DNA from: Mesorhizobium terrae
Lineage (GTDB): Bacteria; Pseudomonadota; Alphaproteobacteria; Rhizobiales; Rhizobiaceae
NCBI RefSeq assembly: GCF_008727715.1
Contig: NZ_CP044218.1
Location: forward strand, 4,109,501 to 4,173,500
Direction of reading: 5' to 3'
Length of the DNA stretch: 64,000 bases
A model generated the notes under the pieces. The model did no database searches. It was not told the DNA's origin and saw only the letters and a list, made by a program, of their open reading frames with translations. A program made the position numbers and the translations under genes. Each line of letters begins with the position of its first letter. The stretch's first letter is position 1. This document shows positions 44,415 through 52,691 of the stretch, one piece after another.

Positions 44415-45659
44415 CTACTCCGCCGCCTGGCGCTGTCCAAAGGCGATGCCGGTAAAGGTCTGGTTCAAATGCATCGACCGGTATTGTTCGCCGTAGGTGC
44501 CGAAACCGATCACCTTGTTGGCGCGGTAGAGTTCGGAAATATCACGGAAAACCTGGCGGTTGCGGGCATCGAGCCGACGCAGCACGCAATCGAAGCCGAG
44601 GATCATGTCGATGTTGCCAAGCTTGGCCTCGACCTCCTTCAGCGCGGCGCGCGTCGTCTCGACCATGCTCTTGGGCTGGGCGATCGACAGGACGATGCCG
44701 TCGTCGATGGCGCAGAAAAAAGAGAGCGAACCGTCGGGGTTCATCTTCTGGATCGACCGGCAATAATATTCGCCACCCACTTTCACGACCACGGGATGCG
44801 ACGCGAACGAAAAGGGCGTCAGCGTATGCTGCACGATGCCGACCGAGGCGGCATATTCGGTTGCCGCGACATCGGCATTGAACTCGCGCACGATGCGATG
44901 ATCGGGATCGGAAGCGGTCACAACCAGCTTCTCGTCGGTCGGGACAAAATTGTCGGTCTTGAAGACGTGGAAGGGGATGGTGGTGGCGATCAGGATGACG
45001 ATGGCGCTGTCCGAGGCGACGCGCCCGTCGCGCATCAGCGTCGTGGTTTCGAATTTCAGGTCATCGCCGGCCGAACCGCCGATCAGCGGGATGTCGTCGA
45101 GAGCCCAGTGGATTGCGGAGGTGACCGCTTCCTCGGCGTAGGAGAGCCCGTCGATCAGGCAGAGCGCGAAGACGTTGTCGGCGCTGGCGTCGCCAGCTTT
45201 GGCATGCAGGGTACGTCGCAGCACTTCCACTTCGCCGGTGATGCCATCCATGGCCGAAGACGACAGGTTCTCGACCATGGCGCTGGCGACGGTAAAAGCG
45301 CTGGTGGGAAAGAGCATGGCCAGCATATGGCCTTCCTCGAGGCCGTCCGGCGTGATTTCGCCTGCCGTCGAACAGCCGGCGTAAGGCAGCTTCGGGGCGT
45401 GTTTTTTCAATGAGTTGGCAAGCGTCGTTGCATCAACCAGGCTGCGCGAGAAGAACAGCAACGCAAAGCCCGCGCCGATCGCCCTGGCTTCAGCCTCGAC
45501 GGCGATGGCAAAAGCATCCGTGTCCGGTTCGCTCGTGGTGAGCGCCGAAAGCCCGCATGCATAGCTCGTCCGCGAACAGACCAGCCCATTTCCTCCCGAT
45601 GCCCAAGGCGCTCCCCAACGCCGCCAATCATTGTTGCCGCAGGGGGCGATCTTTGGCAA
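44415..45659 (-). CDS. FIST-domain sensor protein (NosP-like)
   Basis: A 414-residue FIST N plus FIST C domain protein. N-terminal blocks include YAGCSTAGEITPDGL (about 93-107) and IGGSAGDDLKF (about 194-204); the C-terminal half has VREFNADVAATEY and the closing IGFGTYGEQYRSMHLNQTFTGIAFG. In pseudomonads, FIST proteins encoded beside NahK kinases (NosP) bind heme and nitric oxide; that ligand is not proven here. The kinase gene starts seven bases after this stop. The start is uncertain: the longest frame begins with TTG at 45659, whereas GGGAGG at 45592-45597 points to a non-canonical CTG at 45584. Confidence 0.87.
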   Translation of the reverse strand: MPKIAPCGNNDWRRWGAPWASGGNGLVCSRTSYACGLSALTTSEPDTDAFAIAVEAEARAIGAGFALLFFSRSLVDATTLANSLKKHAPKLPYAGCSTAGEITPDGLEEGHMLAMLFPTSAFTVASAMVENLSSSAMDGITGEVEVLRRTLHAKAGDASADNVFALCLIDGLSYAEEAVTSAIHWALDDIPLIGGSAGDDLKFETTTLMRDGRVASDSAIVILIATTIPFHVFKTDNFVPTDEKLVVTASDPDHRIVREFNADVAATEYAASVGIVQHTLTPFSFASHPVVVKVGGEYYCRSIQKMNPDGSLSFFCAIDDGIVLSIAQPKSMVETTRAALKEVEAKLGNIDMILGFDCVLRRLDARNRQVFRDISELYRANKVIGFGTYGEQYRSMHLNQTFTGIAFGQRQAAE

Positions 45660-45841
45660 TGGCCGCGCGCTAAGCCCAACGACCGAAAGTACAATATACG
45701 GGATTCAGGGCCGGTTGCATTGTCGTGAAAGCGGGGGTGCTTCGGGCGTTTGAGGCACTTCGCGAGACAAGAACATCGGTCTGCCGGGGTGTCCGGAGGG
45801 AGCCGGCAGCCACACCGAGGTTGAATACCCAGGGAGGCTTC

Positions 45842-46339
45842 ATGTCGGACATTTCGTTGACCGTGAACGGCAGGCAGGTTCACGCAACAGTCGAGGACCG
45901 CACGCTGCTGGTCCATTTTCTAAGGGAACATCAAGGGCTTACCGGAACACATGTCGGTTGCGACACCTCGCAGTGCGGCGCCTGCGTCGTCCATGTCGAC
46001 GGCAAGGCGGTGAAGTCCTGCTCGATGCTGGTCGCCCAGGCTTCCGGTTCCACCGTCGTCACGATCGAGGGTCTCGCCAATGGCGCGGACCTACATCCTG
46101 TGCAGGCGGCCTTCAAGGAACACCATGGGTTGCAGTGCGGCTTCTGTACGCCCGGCATGATCATGACCGCGACCGACATGATCGCCCGCCATCCGGAAGG
46201 CCTGGATGAGGCCACGGTGAGGGCAGAGCTCGAGGGCAACATCTGCCGCTGCACCGGATATCACAACATCGTCAAGGCGATACTGGCCGCTTCTCAAGCG
46301 ATGTCGAAGGCCAAGCCAAAGGCCAAGAAGGCGGCTTGA
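45842..46339 (+). CDS. coxS: Molybdenum hydroxylase small subunit (CoxS-like, 2x[2Fe-2S])
   Basis: A 165-residue iron-sulfur subunit of the xanthine dehydrogenase/CO dehydrogenase family. The plant-type cluster ligands are C40, C45, C48 and C60; the second cluster ligands are C99, C102, C135 and C137. The C-terminal tail is lysine/alanine-rich. GGGAGG precedes the ATG at 45842. It opens the S-L-M gene order, with coxL 135 bp downstream. It passes electrons from the molybdenum centre to the FAD subunit. Divergent from the FIST gene, with promoters in the 180-bp gap. Confidence 0.93.
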   Translation: MSDISLTVNGRQVHATVEDRTLLVHFLREHQGLTGTHVGCDTSQCGACVVHVDGKAVKSCSMLVAQASGSTVVTIEGLANGADLHPVQAAFKEHHGLQCGFCTPGMIMTATDMIARHPEGLDEATVRAELEGNICRCTGYHNIVKAILAASQAMSKAKPKAKKAA

Positions 46340-46477
46340 GCCGCGAAAAGTGAACACAGCCCGGCGGCCGCGACCAGAGTCAAAAAGTTTTGACGAAGCC
46401 GATCAAGCACTTGGCGGCAAGAGGCCGCCGATACCGGGTGAAACGAATTCACTTCAAGGTTCCGGAGGAGAATTTTG

Positions 46478-48820
46478 ATGGGTATTGAAGGCATCGGCGC
46501 CCGCGTGGCGCGCAAGGAAGACAAACGTTTCATCACCGGCGCAGGCCGCTATGTCGATGACATGGTGGTGCCCGGGATGAAGCACGCGGTCTTCGTCAGA
46601 AGCCCATATGCGCATGCGCAGATCAAGAAGATCGATGCCAAGAAGGCGCTGGCCATGCCCGGTGTCATCGGCGTGCTGACGGGCAGGGAATTGAAGGCCG
46701 ACGGCATCGGCAATCTGATCTGCGGCTGGATGATCCATTCCAAGGACGGCTCGCCGATGAAGATGGGGGCCTGGTCGCCGCTGGCGTTCGACAAGGTGCG
46801 TTATGTCGGCGACGCGGTGGCGATCGTCGTTGCCGACACAAAGGGCCAGGCGCGCGATGCCGCCGAGGCGGTGGACGTTTCCTACAAGGAACTGAAAGCT
46901 GTCGTCGACGCGGTGAAGGCGCTGGAGAAGGGCGCGCCGCAACTGCATCCGGAAGCCGACGGCAATCTGATCTTCGACTGGGAGATCGGCGACGCCAAGG
47001 CGACCGACGCGGCGATCAAGGCCGCGCACCACGTCACCCGCATGAAGATCGTCAACAACCGCCTCGTGCCCAACGCCATGGAACCACGCGCGGCGCTCGG
47101 GCTCTATGACAAGGCCGAGGACCACTACACCTGCTGGACGACGTCGCAGAACCCGCATGTGGCGCGGCTGGTGATGAGCGCTTTCTACAATGTGGCGCCG
47201 GAAAACAAGCTGCGTGTCATCGCGCCCGATGTGGGCGGCGGCTTCGGCTCGAAGATCTTCATCTATCCCGAGGAGATCGTCTGCCTGTGGGCGTCGAAGA
47301 AGACCGGTGTGCCGGTGAAATGGGTTGCCGACCGCACCGAAAGCTTCCTGACCGACGCGCATGGCCGCGACCATCATTCGACGGTCGAGATGGCCTTCGA
47401 CAAGAACAACCGCATCACCGGGCTCAAGGTCGACACCATCGCCAATCTCGGCGCCTACATGTCGCTGTTCTCGTCGTCGGTGCCGACCTATCTCTACGCG
47501 ACCCTGTTGTCGGGCCAGTACAACATCCCGGCAATCCACGCCAATGTGCGCACGGTCTACACCAACACCGCGCCGGTCGACGCCTATCGCGGCGCCGGGC
47601 GGCCGGAAGCGACCTATCTTCTGGAACGCACCATGGAGACGGCGGCACGGGAACTTGGCGTTTCGCCGGCCGAACTCAGGCGCAGCAACTTCATCACCCA
47701 GTTCCCGCACCAGACGCCGGTGATCATGTGTTACGACGCCGGCAATTACAGCGCCTCGCTGGATGCGGCGATGAAGGCGGCCGACTATACCGGTTTCGCC
47801 AAGCGGCGCGACAAGGCCAAGAAGGCGGGCAAGCTGCGCGGCATCGGCATGAGCGCCTATATCGAGGCCTGCGGCATCGCGCCGTCGGCGGCGGTCGGTT
47901 CGCTGGGTGCCGGCGTCGGCCTGTGGGAATCGGCCGAGGTGCGTGTCAACGCGGTCGGCACCATCGAGGTGATGACCGGTTCGCACAGCCATGGCCAGGG
48001 CCATGAGACGACCTTCGCGCAACTGGTCTCGGATCGTTTCGGCGTGCCGATTGACAGCATCAACATCGTCCATGGCGACACCGACAAGGTGCAGATGGGC
48101 ATGGGCACCTATGGTTCGCGCTCCGGCGCGGTCGGCATGAGCGCCATCGTCAAGGCCCTGGACAAGGTGGAAGCCAAGGCGAGGAAAATCGCGGCTCACC
48201 TTCTGGAAGCCGACGAGGGCGACATCGTGGTTGAGAACGGCGAACTCAAGGTGGCCGGCACCGACAAGAAGGTGCCCTGGTTCCAGATGGCGCTTGCCGC
48301 CTACACGGCCCACAATCTGCCGGCCGGCATGGAGCCGGGCCTGAAGGAGGGCGCGTTCTACGATCCGTCCAACTTCACCTTCCCGGCGGGCTGCTACATC
48401 TGCGAGGTCGAGATCGATCCCGATACCGGCGAAACCCAGATCATCCAGTTCGTTGCGGCCGACGATTTCGGCAACATCATCAACCCGATGATCGTCGAAG
48501 GCCAGGTGCATGGCGGCATCGCCCAGGGCGTCGGCCAGGCGCTTCTGGAGGGCGCCTATTACGATCCGTCCGGCCAGCTGCTGACGGCAAGCTACATGGA
48601 TTACACCATGCCGCGCGCCGGCGACCTGCCTTCGTTCAAGGTCTCGACCTCGAACACGCCATGCCCGGGCAATCCGCTCGGCATCAAGGGCTGCGGCGAG
48701 GCCGGCGCCATCGGTTCGCCGCCGGCGGTCATCAACGCCATCACCGACGCGCTCGGCATCATGGATTTCACCATGCCGGCGTCGCCCCAGAAGGTGTGGG
48801 CGGCGGCGCAGAAGCATTGA
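46478..48820 (+). CDS. coxL: Molybdenum hydroxylase large subunit, form II CoxL-like
   Basis: A 780-residue molybdopterin-cytosine-dinucleotide-binding catalytic subunit. The active-site loop reads AYRGAGR (369-375), diagnostic of form II (BMS-type) rather than AYxCSFR of true form I CO dehydrogenase. The catalytic glutamate is E741 in GCGEAGAIGSP, and the GGGFGSK Mo-cofactor loop is present near 250. CO oxidation by form II enzymes is doubtful, so the substrate may be another aldehyde, purine or heteroaromatic compound. GGAGGAG precedes the ATG at 46478. coxM follows after a heptad-repeat hairpin. Confidence 0.92.
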   Translation: MGIEGIGARVARKEDKRFITGAGRYVDDMVVPGMKHAVFVRSPYAHAQIKKIDAKKALAMPGVIGVLTGRELKADGIGNLICGWMIHSKDGSPMKMGAWSPLAFDKVRYVGDAVAIVVADTKGQARDAAEAVDVSYKELKAVVDAVKALEKGAPQLHPEADGNLIFDWEIGDAKATDAAIKAAHHVTRMKIVNNRLVPNAMEPRAALGLYDKAEDHYTCWTTSQNPHVARLVMSAFYNVAPENKLRVIAPDVGGGFGSKIFIYPEEIVCLWASKKTGVPVKWVADRTESFLTDAHGRDHHSTVEMAFDKNNRITGLKVDTIANLGAYMSLFSSSVPTYLYATLLSGQYNIPAIHANVRTVYTNTAPVDAYRGAGRPEATYLLERTMETAARELGVSPAELRRSNFITQFPHQTPVIMCYDAGNYSASLDAAMKAADYTGFAKRRDKAKKAGKLRGIGMSAYIEACGIAPSAAVGSLGAGVGLWESAEVRVNAVGTIEVMTGSHSHGQGHETTFAQLVSDRFGVPIDSINIVHGDTDKVQMGMGTYGSRSGAVGMSAIVKALDKVEAKARKIAAHLLEADEGDIVVENGELKVAGTDKKVPWFQMALAAYTAHNLPAGMEPGLKEGAFYDPSNFTFPAGCYICEVEIDPDTGETQIIQFVAADDFGNIINPMIVEGQVHGGIAQGVGQALLEGAYYDPSGQLLTASYMDYTMPRAGDLPSFKVSTSNTPCPGNPLGIKGCGEAGAIGSPPAVINAITDALGIMDFTMPASPQKVWAAAQKH

Positions 48821-48822
48821 GG

Positions 48823-48895
48823 AGGCAGTAGGGAGTGGGCAATCGGCAGTCGGAACGACTTCAAACGACTGCCGACTGCCGATTGCCGACTGCCC
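48823..48895. repeat. Heptad-repeat inverted element, copy 2
   Basis: Units GGCAGTA, GGGAGTG, GGCAATC, GGCAGTC on the left are mirrored by inverted GACTGCC and GATTGCC units on the right. Arms 48838-48853 and 48872-48887 form a perfect 16-bp stem with an 18-base loop. It starts three bases after the coxL stop and lies inside the cox operon, unlike copy 1. Confidence 0.82.
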
Positions 48896-48924
48896 TGTCG
48901 AAATCTCTCTGAGGAGAACGAGCC

Positions 48925-49734
48925 ATGTACTCCGTCACCTACCATCGGGCCAATTCCATCGCGGATGCGGCCAAGCTTTTGAAGACCGGCGATGCCAAGC
49001 TCGTGTCCGGCGGCATGACGCTGATCCCGGCGATGAAGACCAGGCTGGCGGCGCCGTCGGACCTTGTCGACATCTCGAAGATCGCTACGTTGAAGGGCAT
49101 CAAGGTGTCCGGCAAGACCGTCACCATCGGCGCGGCGACGACCCATTTCGAGGTTTCCACAGACGCCAAGCTGCAGAAGGCATGCCCGGCGCTGGCCGAG
49201 CTGGCGGCGATGATCGGCGACCCGGCCGTGCGCCATCGCGGCACCATCGGCGGCTCGATCGCCAACAACGACCCGGCCGCAGACTATCCGGCCGCCTTGC
49301 TGGCGCTTGGCGCCACCATCGTCACCAACAAGCGCGAGATCGCCGCCGACAAGTTCTTCAAGGGCCTGTTCGAGACGATCCTCAAGGATGGTGAGATCGT
49401 CACCGCCGTCTCCTTCACCGCTCCCGCCAAAGCCGCCTATCAGAAGTTCCGCAACCCGGCCTCGCGCTACGCCATCGTCGGTGTGTTCGTGGCCAAGAGC
49501 AAGGCGAACGGCAAGGACGAGGTGCGCGTGGCGGTGACCGGTGCCGGCGACAATGGTGTCTTCCGCGCCAAGGCGATCGAGGCGGCGCTCACCAAATCCT
49601 TCGACGCGGCAGCGGTGTCGGGCATCAAGCTGGCGTCGGACAATCTGATGACCGACATCCACGCCTCGGCCGACTATCGCGCCCATCTGATCGGCGTGCT
49701 GGCCAAGCGCGCGGTAGCCGCCGCCAACGCCTGA
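48925..49734 (+). CDS. coxM: Molybdenum hydroxylase medium subunit (CoxM-like, FAD-binding)
   Basis: A 269-residue FAD-binding subunit. The FAD_binding_5 loops appear as LVSGGMTLIPAMK (about 28-40) and the second as GDPAVRHRGTIGGSIANNDPAADYPAAL (about 97-124), followed by the CO_deh_flav_C region with GAGDNGVFRAKAIEAAL. GAGGAGAAC precedes the ATG. It is the last gene of the S-L-M order, which is typical of form II operons. No accessory maturation genes (coxDEFG) follow in the window. Confidence 0.93.
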   Translation: MYSVTYHRANSIADAAKLLKTGDAKLVSGGMTLIPAMKTRLAAPSDLVDISKIATLKGIKVSGKTVTIGAATTHFEVSTDAKLQKACPALAELAAMIGDPAVRHRGTIGGSIANNDPAADYPAALLALGATIVTNKREIAADKFFKGLFETILKDGEIVTAVSFTAPAKAAYQKFRNPASRYAIVGVFVAKSKANGKDEVRVAVTGAGDNGVFRAKAIEAALTKSFDAAAVSGIKLASDNLMTDIHASADYRAHLIGVLAKRAVAAANA

Positions 49735-49760
49735 CGACATCGGCATCGCCGGCAAAAGGG

Positions 49761-49784
49761 AAGGGGCCGCGAGGCCCCTTTCGT
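49761..49784 (+). terminator. Terminator after coxM
   Basis: A perfect 8-bp stem AAGGGGCC/GGCCCCTT with GCGA loop (49761-49780) is followed by a short T-rich stretch. The preceding A-run would serve as a U-tract for the opposite strand, so it may be bidirectional toward the GGDEF gene. Confidence 0.7.
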
Positions 49785-49855
49785 ATTGTGGAATTCATAG
49801 GGTCACGAAGCGCTCCGTCGCGGCGACCAGAATATGCGACGCGCGGTCTTTCTGC

Positions 49856-51031
49856 TCAATCGGCGGTGCCTGTTGACAGCAACGGATTTTCCGCCTGGGT
49901 TTCCACCCTGTCGCGACCTTGCCGCTTGGCCCGGTAGAGCGCGGTGTCGGCGCGCGCGATCAACGCGCCCAAACCTTCGCCATGACGCGCCGAGGCAACG
50001 CCGAAACTCGCGGTGAGCTGGCGCGACGCCGGCAGCCCGTCGAAACGGGTTTGGCGAACGATGCCTCGCAGCCGCTGGGCAAAGGCATCGGCGCCGGCGG
50101 CATCGCAATTGGGCAGCAGAAAAGCGAACTCCTCGCCGCCGAGACGGCCGCAAATGTCCACCTGCCGCATCGCTCCCTGAAGCAGGTGCCCAAATGTCTT
50201 GAGAACAGCATCGCCGGCCGGATGCCCGAACGTATCGTTGATGTTCTTGAAGTGGTCGATGTCGACCAGGATGAGGCTTGTCGGCCAGGCGCGAGCGCTG
50301 TTCAGCAGTTCCTGCGCGCGCTCCTCGAAACCGCGCCGGTTCAGCACCCCGGTGAGGGAATCGACCGAGCGCTCGTGGCGCAGATCCGCCATCATGTCGC
50401 TGACGGTCACGGCAAATAGGGCAAGCGCCAGCATCACTCCCAGCACAGCCAGCGAAAACTGCAAGGCCAGCCAGAATGGCGAGGCGCCGAACGCAGTGGC
50501 CGACGGGGCGACCGTGCCAACGGTCAGCACCGTGCGCGGAAAGAAGTGGAGCGAAAAGGCGAGCGAGGTCCAGAACAGGATCTTTTCCGCGAACATTCCG
50601 ACCCGGAGCCGGCGCAGGCGCCATGCGGTGGCAAGGCAGACCAGCCCGTAGCCGAAATTCATGATGTAGATGCGGACGATCAGCTGACGATCGACATAGA
50701 AGAAATAGGCGACGCCGCCGCAAATCAGGCCGAGGATGGCGAGGTACGAAATCGGACCGAGACGCTGGCCGGAGCGCCGCAGCAGCCCGTCATTGAGCAA
50801 AAGGACGCTCAATGTGTAGAGAAAGGCCGAGGTTACGGCGTTCGGGCCGTGACCGTCGGGTACGCCGAGGATCTGGGACAGGGTTCCCAGGCAGAACAAC
50901 AGGCAGGCCGCGCAAAAGAACAGCAGATGGCCAAGCCGTCGGTCCCGTAGCCAGATCGCCACGAAACTCGCCGCGAAAACCAGCAGGATGGCGGGGCCGA
51001 TGAGCACGAGGGGGTTGTTGGGGACGCGCAT
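49856..51031 (-). CDS. Membrane-bound GGDEF diguanylate cyclase
   Basis: A 391-residue diguanylate cyclase. About seven hydrophobic spans occupy residues 8-215. The catalytic GGDEF domain has the active-site motif GGEEF (298-302) and, five residues earlier, a product-inhibition I-site RQVD (289-292). Both are intact, so synthesis of cyclic di-GMP with feedback control is expected. The ATG at 51031 fits the first span; an upstream extension to 51109 is rejected. It converges on coxM and has no obvious regulatory partner nearby. Confidence 0.9.
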   Translation of the reverse strand: MRVPNNPLVLIGPAILLVFAASFVAIWLRDRRLGHLLFFCAACLLFCLGTLSQILGVPDGHGPNAVTSAFLYTLSVLLLNDGLLRRSGQRLGPISYLAILGLICGGVAYFFYVDRQLIVRIYIMNFGYGLVCLATAWRLRRLRVGMFAEKILFWTSLAFSLHFFPRTVLTVGTVAPSATAFGASPFWLALQFSLAVLGVMLALALFAVTVSDMMADLRHERSVDSLTGVLNRRGFEERAQELLNSARAWPTSLILVDIDHFKNINDTFGHPAGDAVLKTFGHLLQGAMRQVDICGRLGGEEFAFLLPNCDAAGADAFAQRLRGIVRQTRFDGLPASRQLTASFGVASARHGEGLGALIARADTALYRAKRQGRDRVETQAENPLLSTGTAD

Positions 51032-51219
51032 GGCGGTACGGCGGCTTTCGGCTTCCGTCGGCGGTCTGGATCGCGGCGCAGGCTTCGCACATAAGCCGAT
51101 GGCCCGCAACGAGCGAAGACAAGTCAGGTTACCGCCCGGTCAACGCGGCGCGCGAAACGCCGCGTATTTTGTGTGTCGAAACCCCGCAACGGGTTTCCCC
51201 GCAGTCCCGACCGTTCGCA

Positions 51220-51858
51220 TCATCTCCTGCGCGCCACGATGTAGGGGCAGATTTCGTTGCCCTTGGTCGCATGGCGTTCATTGACGAGAATGTCGAAGCC
51301 CGCGGCGGAGATAAGCTGGCTGAGTTCAGCTTCTTTGAAGACGTTGGCGTGAGGCGCCTTGCCGATCGCGCGCATGGCGGGCAACAAAACGAGGCGGATG
51401 AGCGGGTTCATGTCGCCGACGCAAGGCGTCTTGGTGATGAACAGCCCTTCGGCCCTGAGCAGGGCGTGGATGCGGCGCAGCGTGCCGGGCAGGTCGCGCA
51501 CCAGATGGAGATAGTTGAAGCCCAGAACGGCATCGAACTGTTCGACCTCGGGCGTAAGCATCTCGGCGGTGGCGACGCGAAAGGACAGCGCCGGCCTGGG
51601 GTCGGCGGCGTGCTTTTCCTTGGCAATGGCGATCATTTCGGTGGAAATATCCGTCGCGAGATAGCTTTGTACGCCACCCGCGAGCTTGAGCGCCGTCGTT
51701 CCCGTGCCGCAACCCAGTTCCAGCACCCGGGCATGCGGTTCGAGCAGGGCGCGGGTGCGGTCCAGCGTGCGCTCATAGCCGGCCGGATCGGCAATCGCGG
51801 CGACCGCATATCGCCGCGAGGTTCGGTCCCAGAAATCGGCGTCGTTCGTTGTGCTCAT
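51220..51858 (-). CDS. Class I SAM-dependent methyltransferase
   Basis: A 212-residue Rossmann-fold methyltransferase. The SAM-binding motif I is ELGCGTGT (47-54), followed by the acidic residue loop ATDISTEMI, motif post-III and IHALLRAEGLFITKTPCVGDMN. This matches UbiE/type 11 methyltransferases that act on small molecules. A start five codons upstream at 51873 is equally open; neither has a strong ribosome site. Substrate unknown. Confidence 0.83.
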   Translation of the reverse strand: MSTTNDADFWDRTSRRYAVAAIADPAGYERTLDRTRALLEPHARVLELGCGTGTTALKLAGGVQSYLATDISTEMIAIAKEKHAADPRPALSFRVATAEMLTPEVEQFDAVLGFNYLHLVRDLPGTLRRIHALLRAEGLFITKTPCVGDMNPLIRLVLLPAMRAIGKAPHANVFKEAELSQLISAAGFDILVNERHATKGNEICPYIVARRR

Positions 51859-52098
51859 GAAGGGCCCGTGCATGAATTGCGGTGCGGAACTGGCGTGAAA
51901 GACGGCGGTGTCAAAGCTTCACGGAACGGTTAGTCACCGCTGCCCTTGAATGGAGGCTGGCGCTGGCCATTTGTTGGCAGCAGAAGTCAGTATGGGCGCC
52001 CGCCGGACGGCAACGAACCCGTTCCAGTCTTGTTAGCGGGCTTTCGTATTTTCGCAATGCTGCATATAATATTGGCGTTGCTGGACGGAGTAGGACCG

Positions 52099-52317
52099 AT
52101 GCAGCTAACCGACATGCAGCGCGAGACGCTGGGACTGATGAAACAGGCACTGACTTCTCACCGCCAGGCGGCCGAGAGGGATGGATTTGATATGCTCGCC
52201 TATCTTCTGGAAATGGCGATCATCGAAGCAGGCGACATTATGCAAAGGGGTGGCGACCTCAGCCGCGGGTCCGAATTGCTGGCTATTCTGGGGCAGGATC
52301 GTCGTCACCCCCAGTGA
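52099..52317 (+). CDS. Small hypothetical protein
   Basis: A 72-residue acidic-to-neutral helical protein, starting at the ATG at 52099 that follows GGAG with eight-base spacing. It contains three likely helices (DMQRETLGLMKQALTSH, MLAYLLEMAIIEAGDIM and SRGSELLAILG). I do not recognise a family. A perfect 15-bp hairpin with a T-run follows 13 bases after the stop, which supports a real transcript. Longer in-frame starts at 51946 and 52057 lack ribosome sites. Confidence 0.55.
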   Translation: MQLTDMQRETLGLMKQALTSHRQAAERDGFDMLAYLLEMAIIEAGDIMQRGGDLSRGSELLAILGQDRRHPQ

Positions 52318-52330
52318 GCTGAACCGCTGT

Positions 52331-52377
52331 CCGATCCCGTCGAGGTGGATGGCCTCGACGGGATCGGATCGCTTTTC
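52331..52377. terminator. Strong 15-bp hairpin terminator
   Basis: CCGATCCCGTCGAGG (52331-52345) pairs perfectly with 52353-52367 around a 7-base loop, and TTTT follows at 52373. It separates the small hypothetical gene from the convergent tautomerase gene and could act on both strands. Confidence 0.7.
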
Positions 52378-52397
52378 AATGCACGGGCAAGCGACGT

Positions 52398-52619
52398 CTA
52401 GGTCGCGTGCCCGGCCATTTTCCTGACATCGGCCGCCTGCAAGGGCTGGCCGCCGATCGCCCAGTCGCCGCCTTCCACCTCGTTGATCTTCACCCAGGTG
52501 ACGCCGCGCAGCTTCTCGCCCTCCACCGACACCATCGCGTCGGTAACCTTGGCGATCATCGCCGACTTCTGTTCGGGCGTGAACACGCCCTTGATCACAT
52601 GAATATCCACCAGTGGCAT
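52398..52619 (-). CDS. 4-oxalocrotonate tautomerase family protein
   Basis: A 73-residue tautomerase-superfamily protein. After initiator methionine removal the catalytic N-terminal proline (P2) would be exposed, followed by VDIHVIKGVFTPEQKSAMI, a typical 4-OT opening. GGAG lies six bases before the ATG at 52619. Such small tautomerases interconvert keto-enol forms in aromatic catabolism. It is divergent from an HxlR-type regulator 72 bp away, which probably controls it. Confidence 0.88.
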   Translation of the reverse strand: MPLVDIHVIKGVFTPEQKSAMIAKVTDAMVSVEGEKLRGVTWVKINEVEGGDWAIGGQPLQAADVRKMAGHAT

Positions 52620-52691
52620 GAGTTGCTCCTCTCGGTTGTTTCTGCGAGAATCGCACATTCGACGGCAGCGACAAGTTCAGGAACTGAACCG

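Noticed and set aside
46454..48817. 787-codon open frame antisense to coxL
   Set aside because: A compositional shadow of coxL; low-complexity arginine/histidine-rich translation and no ribosome site.
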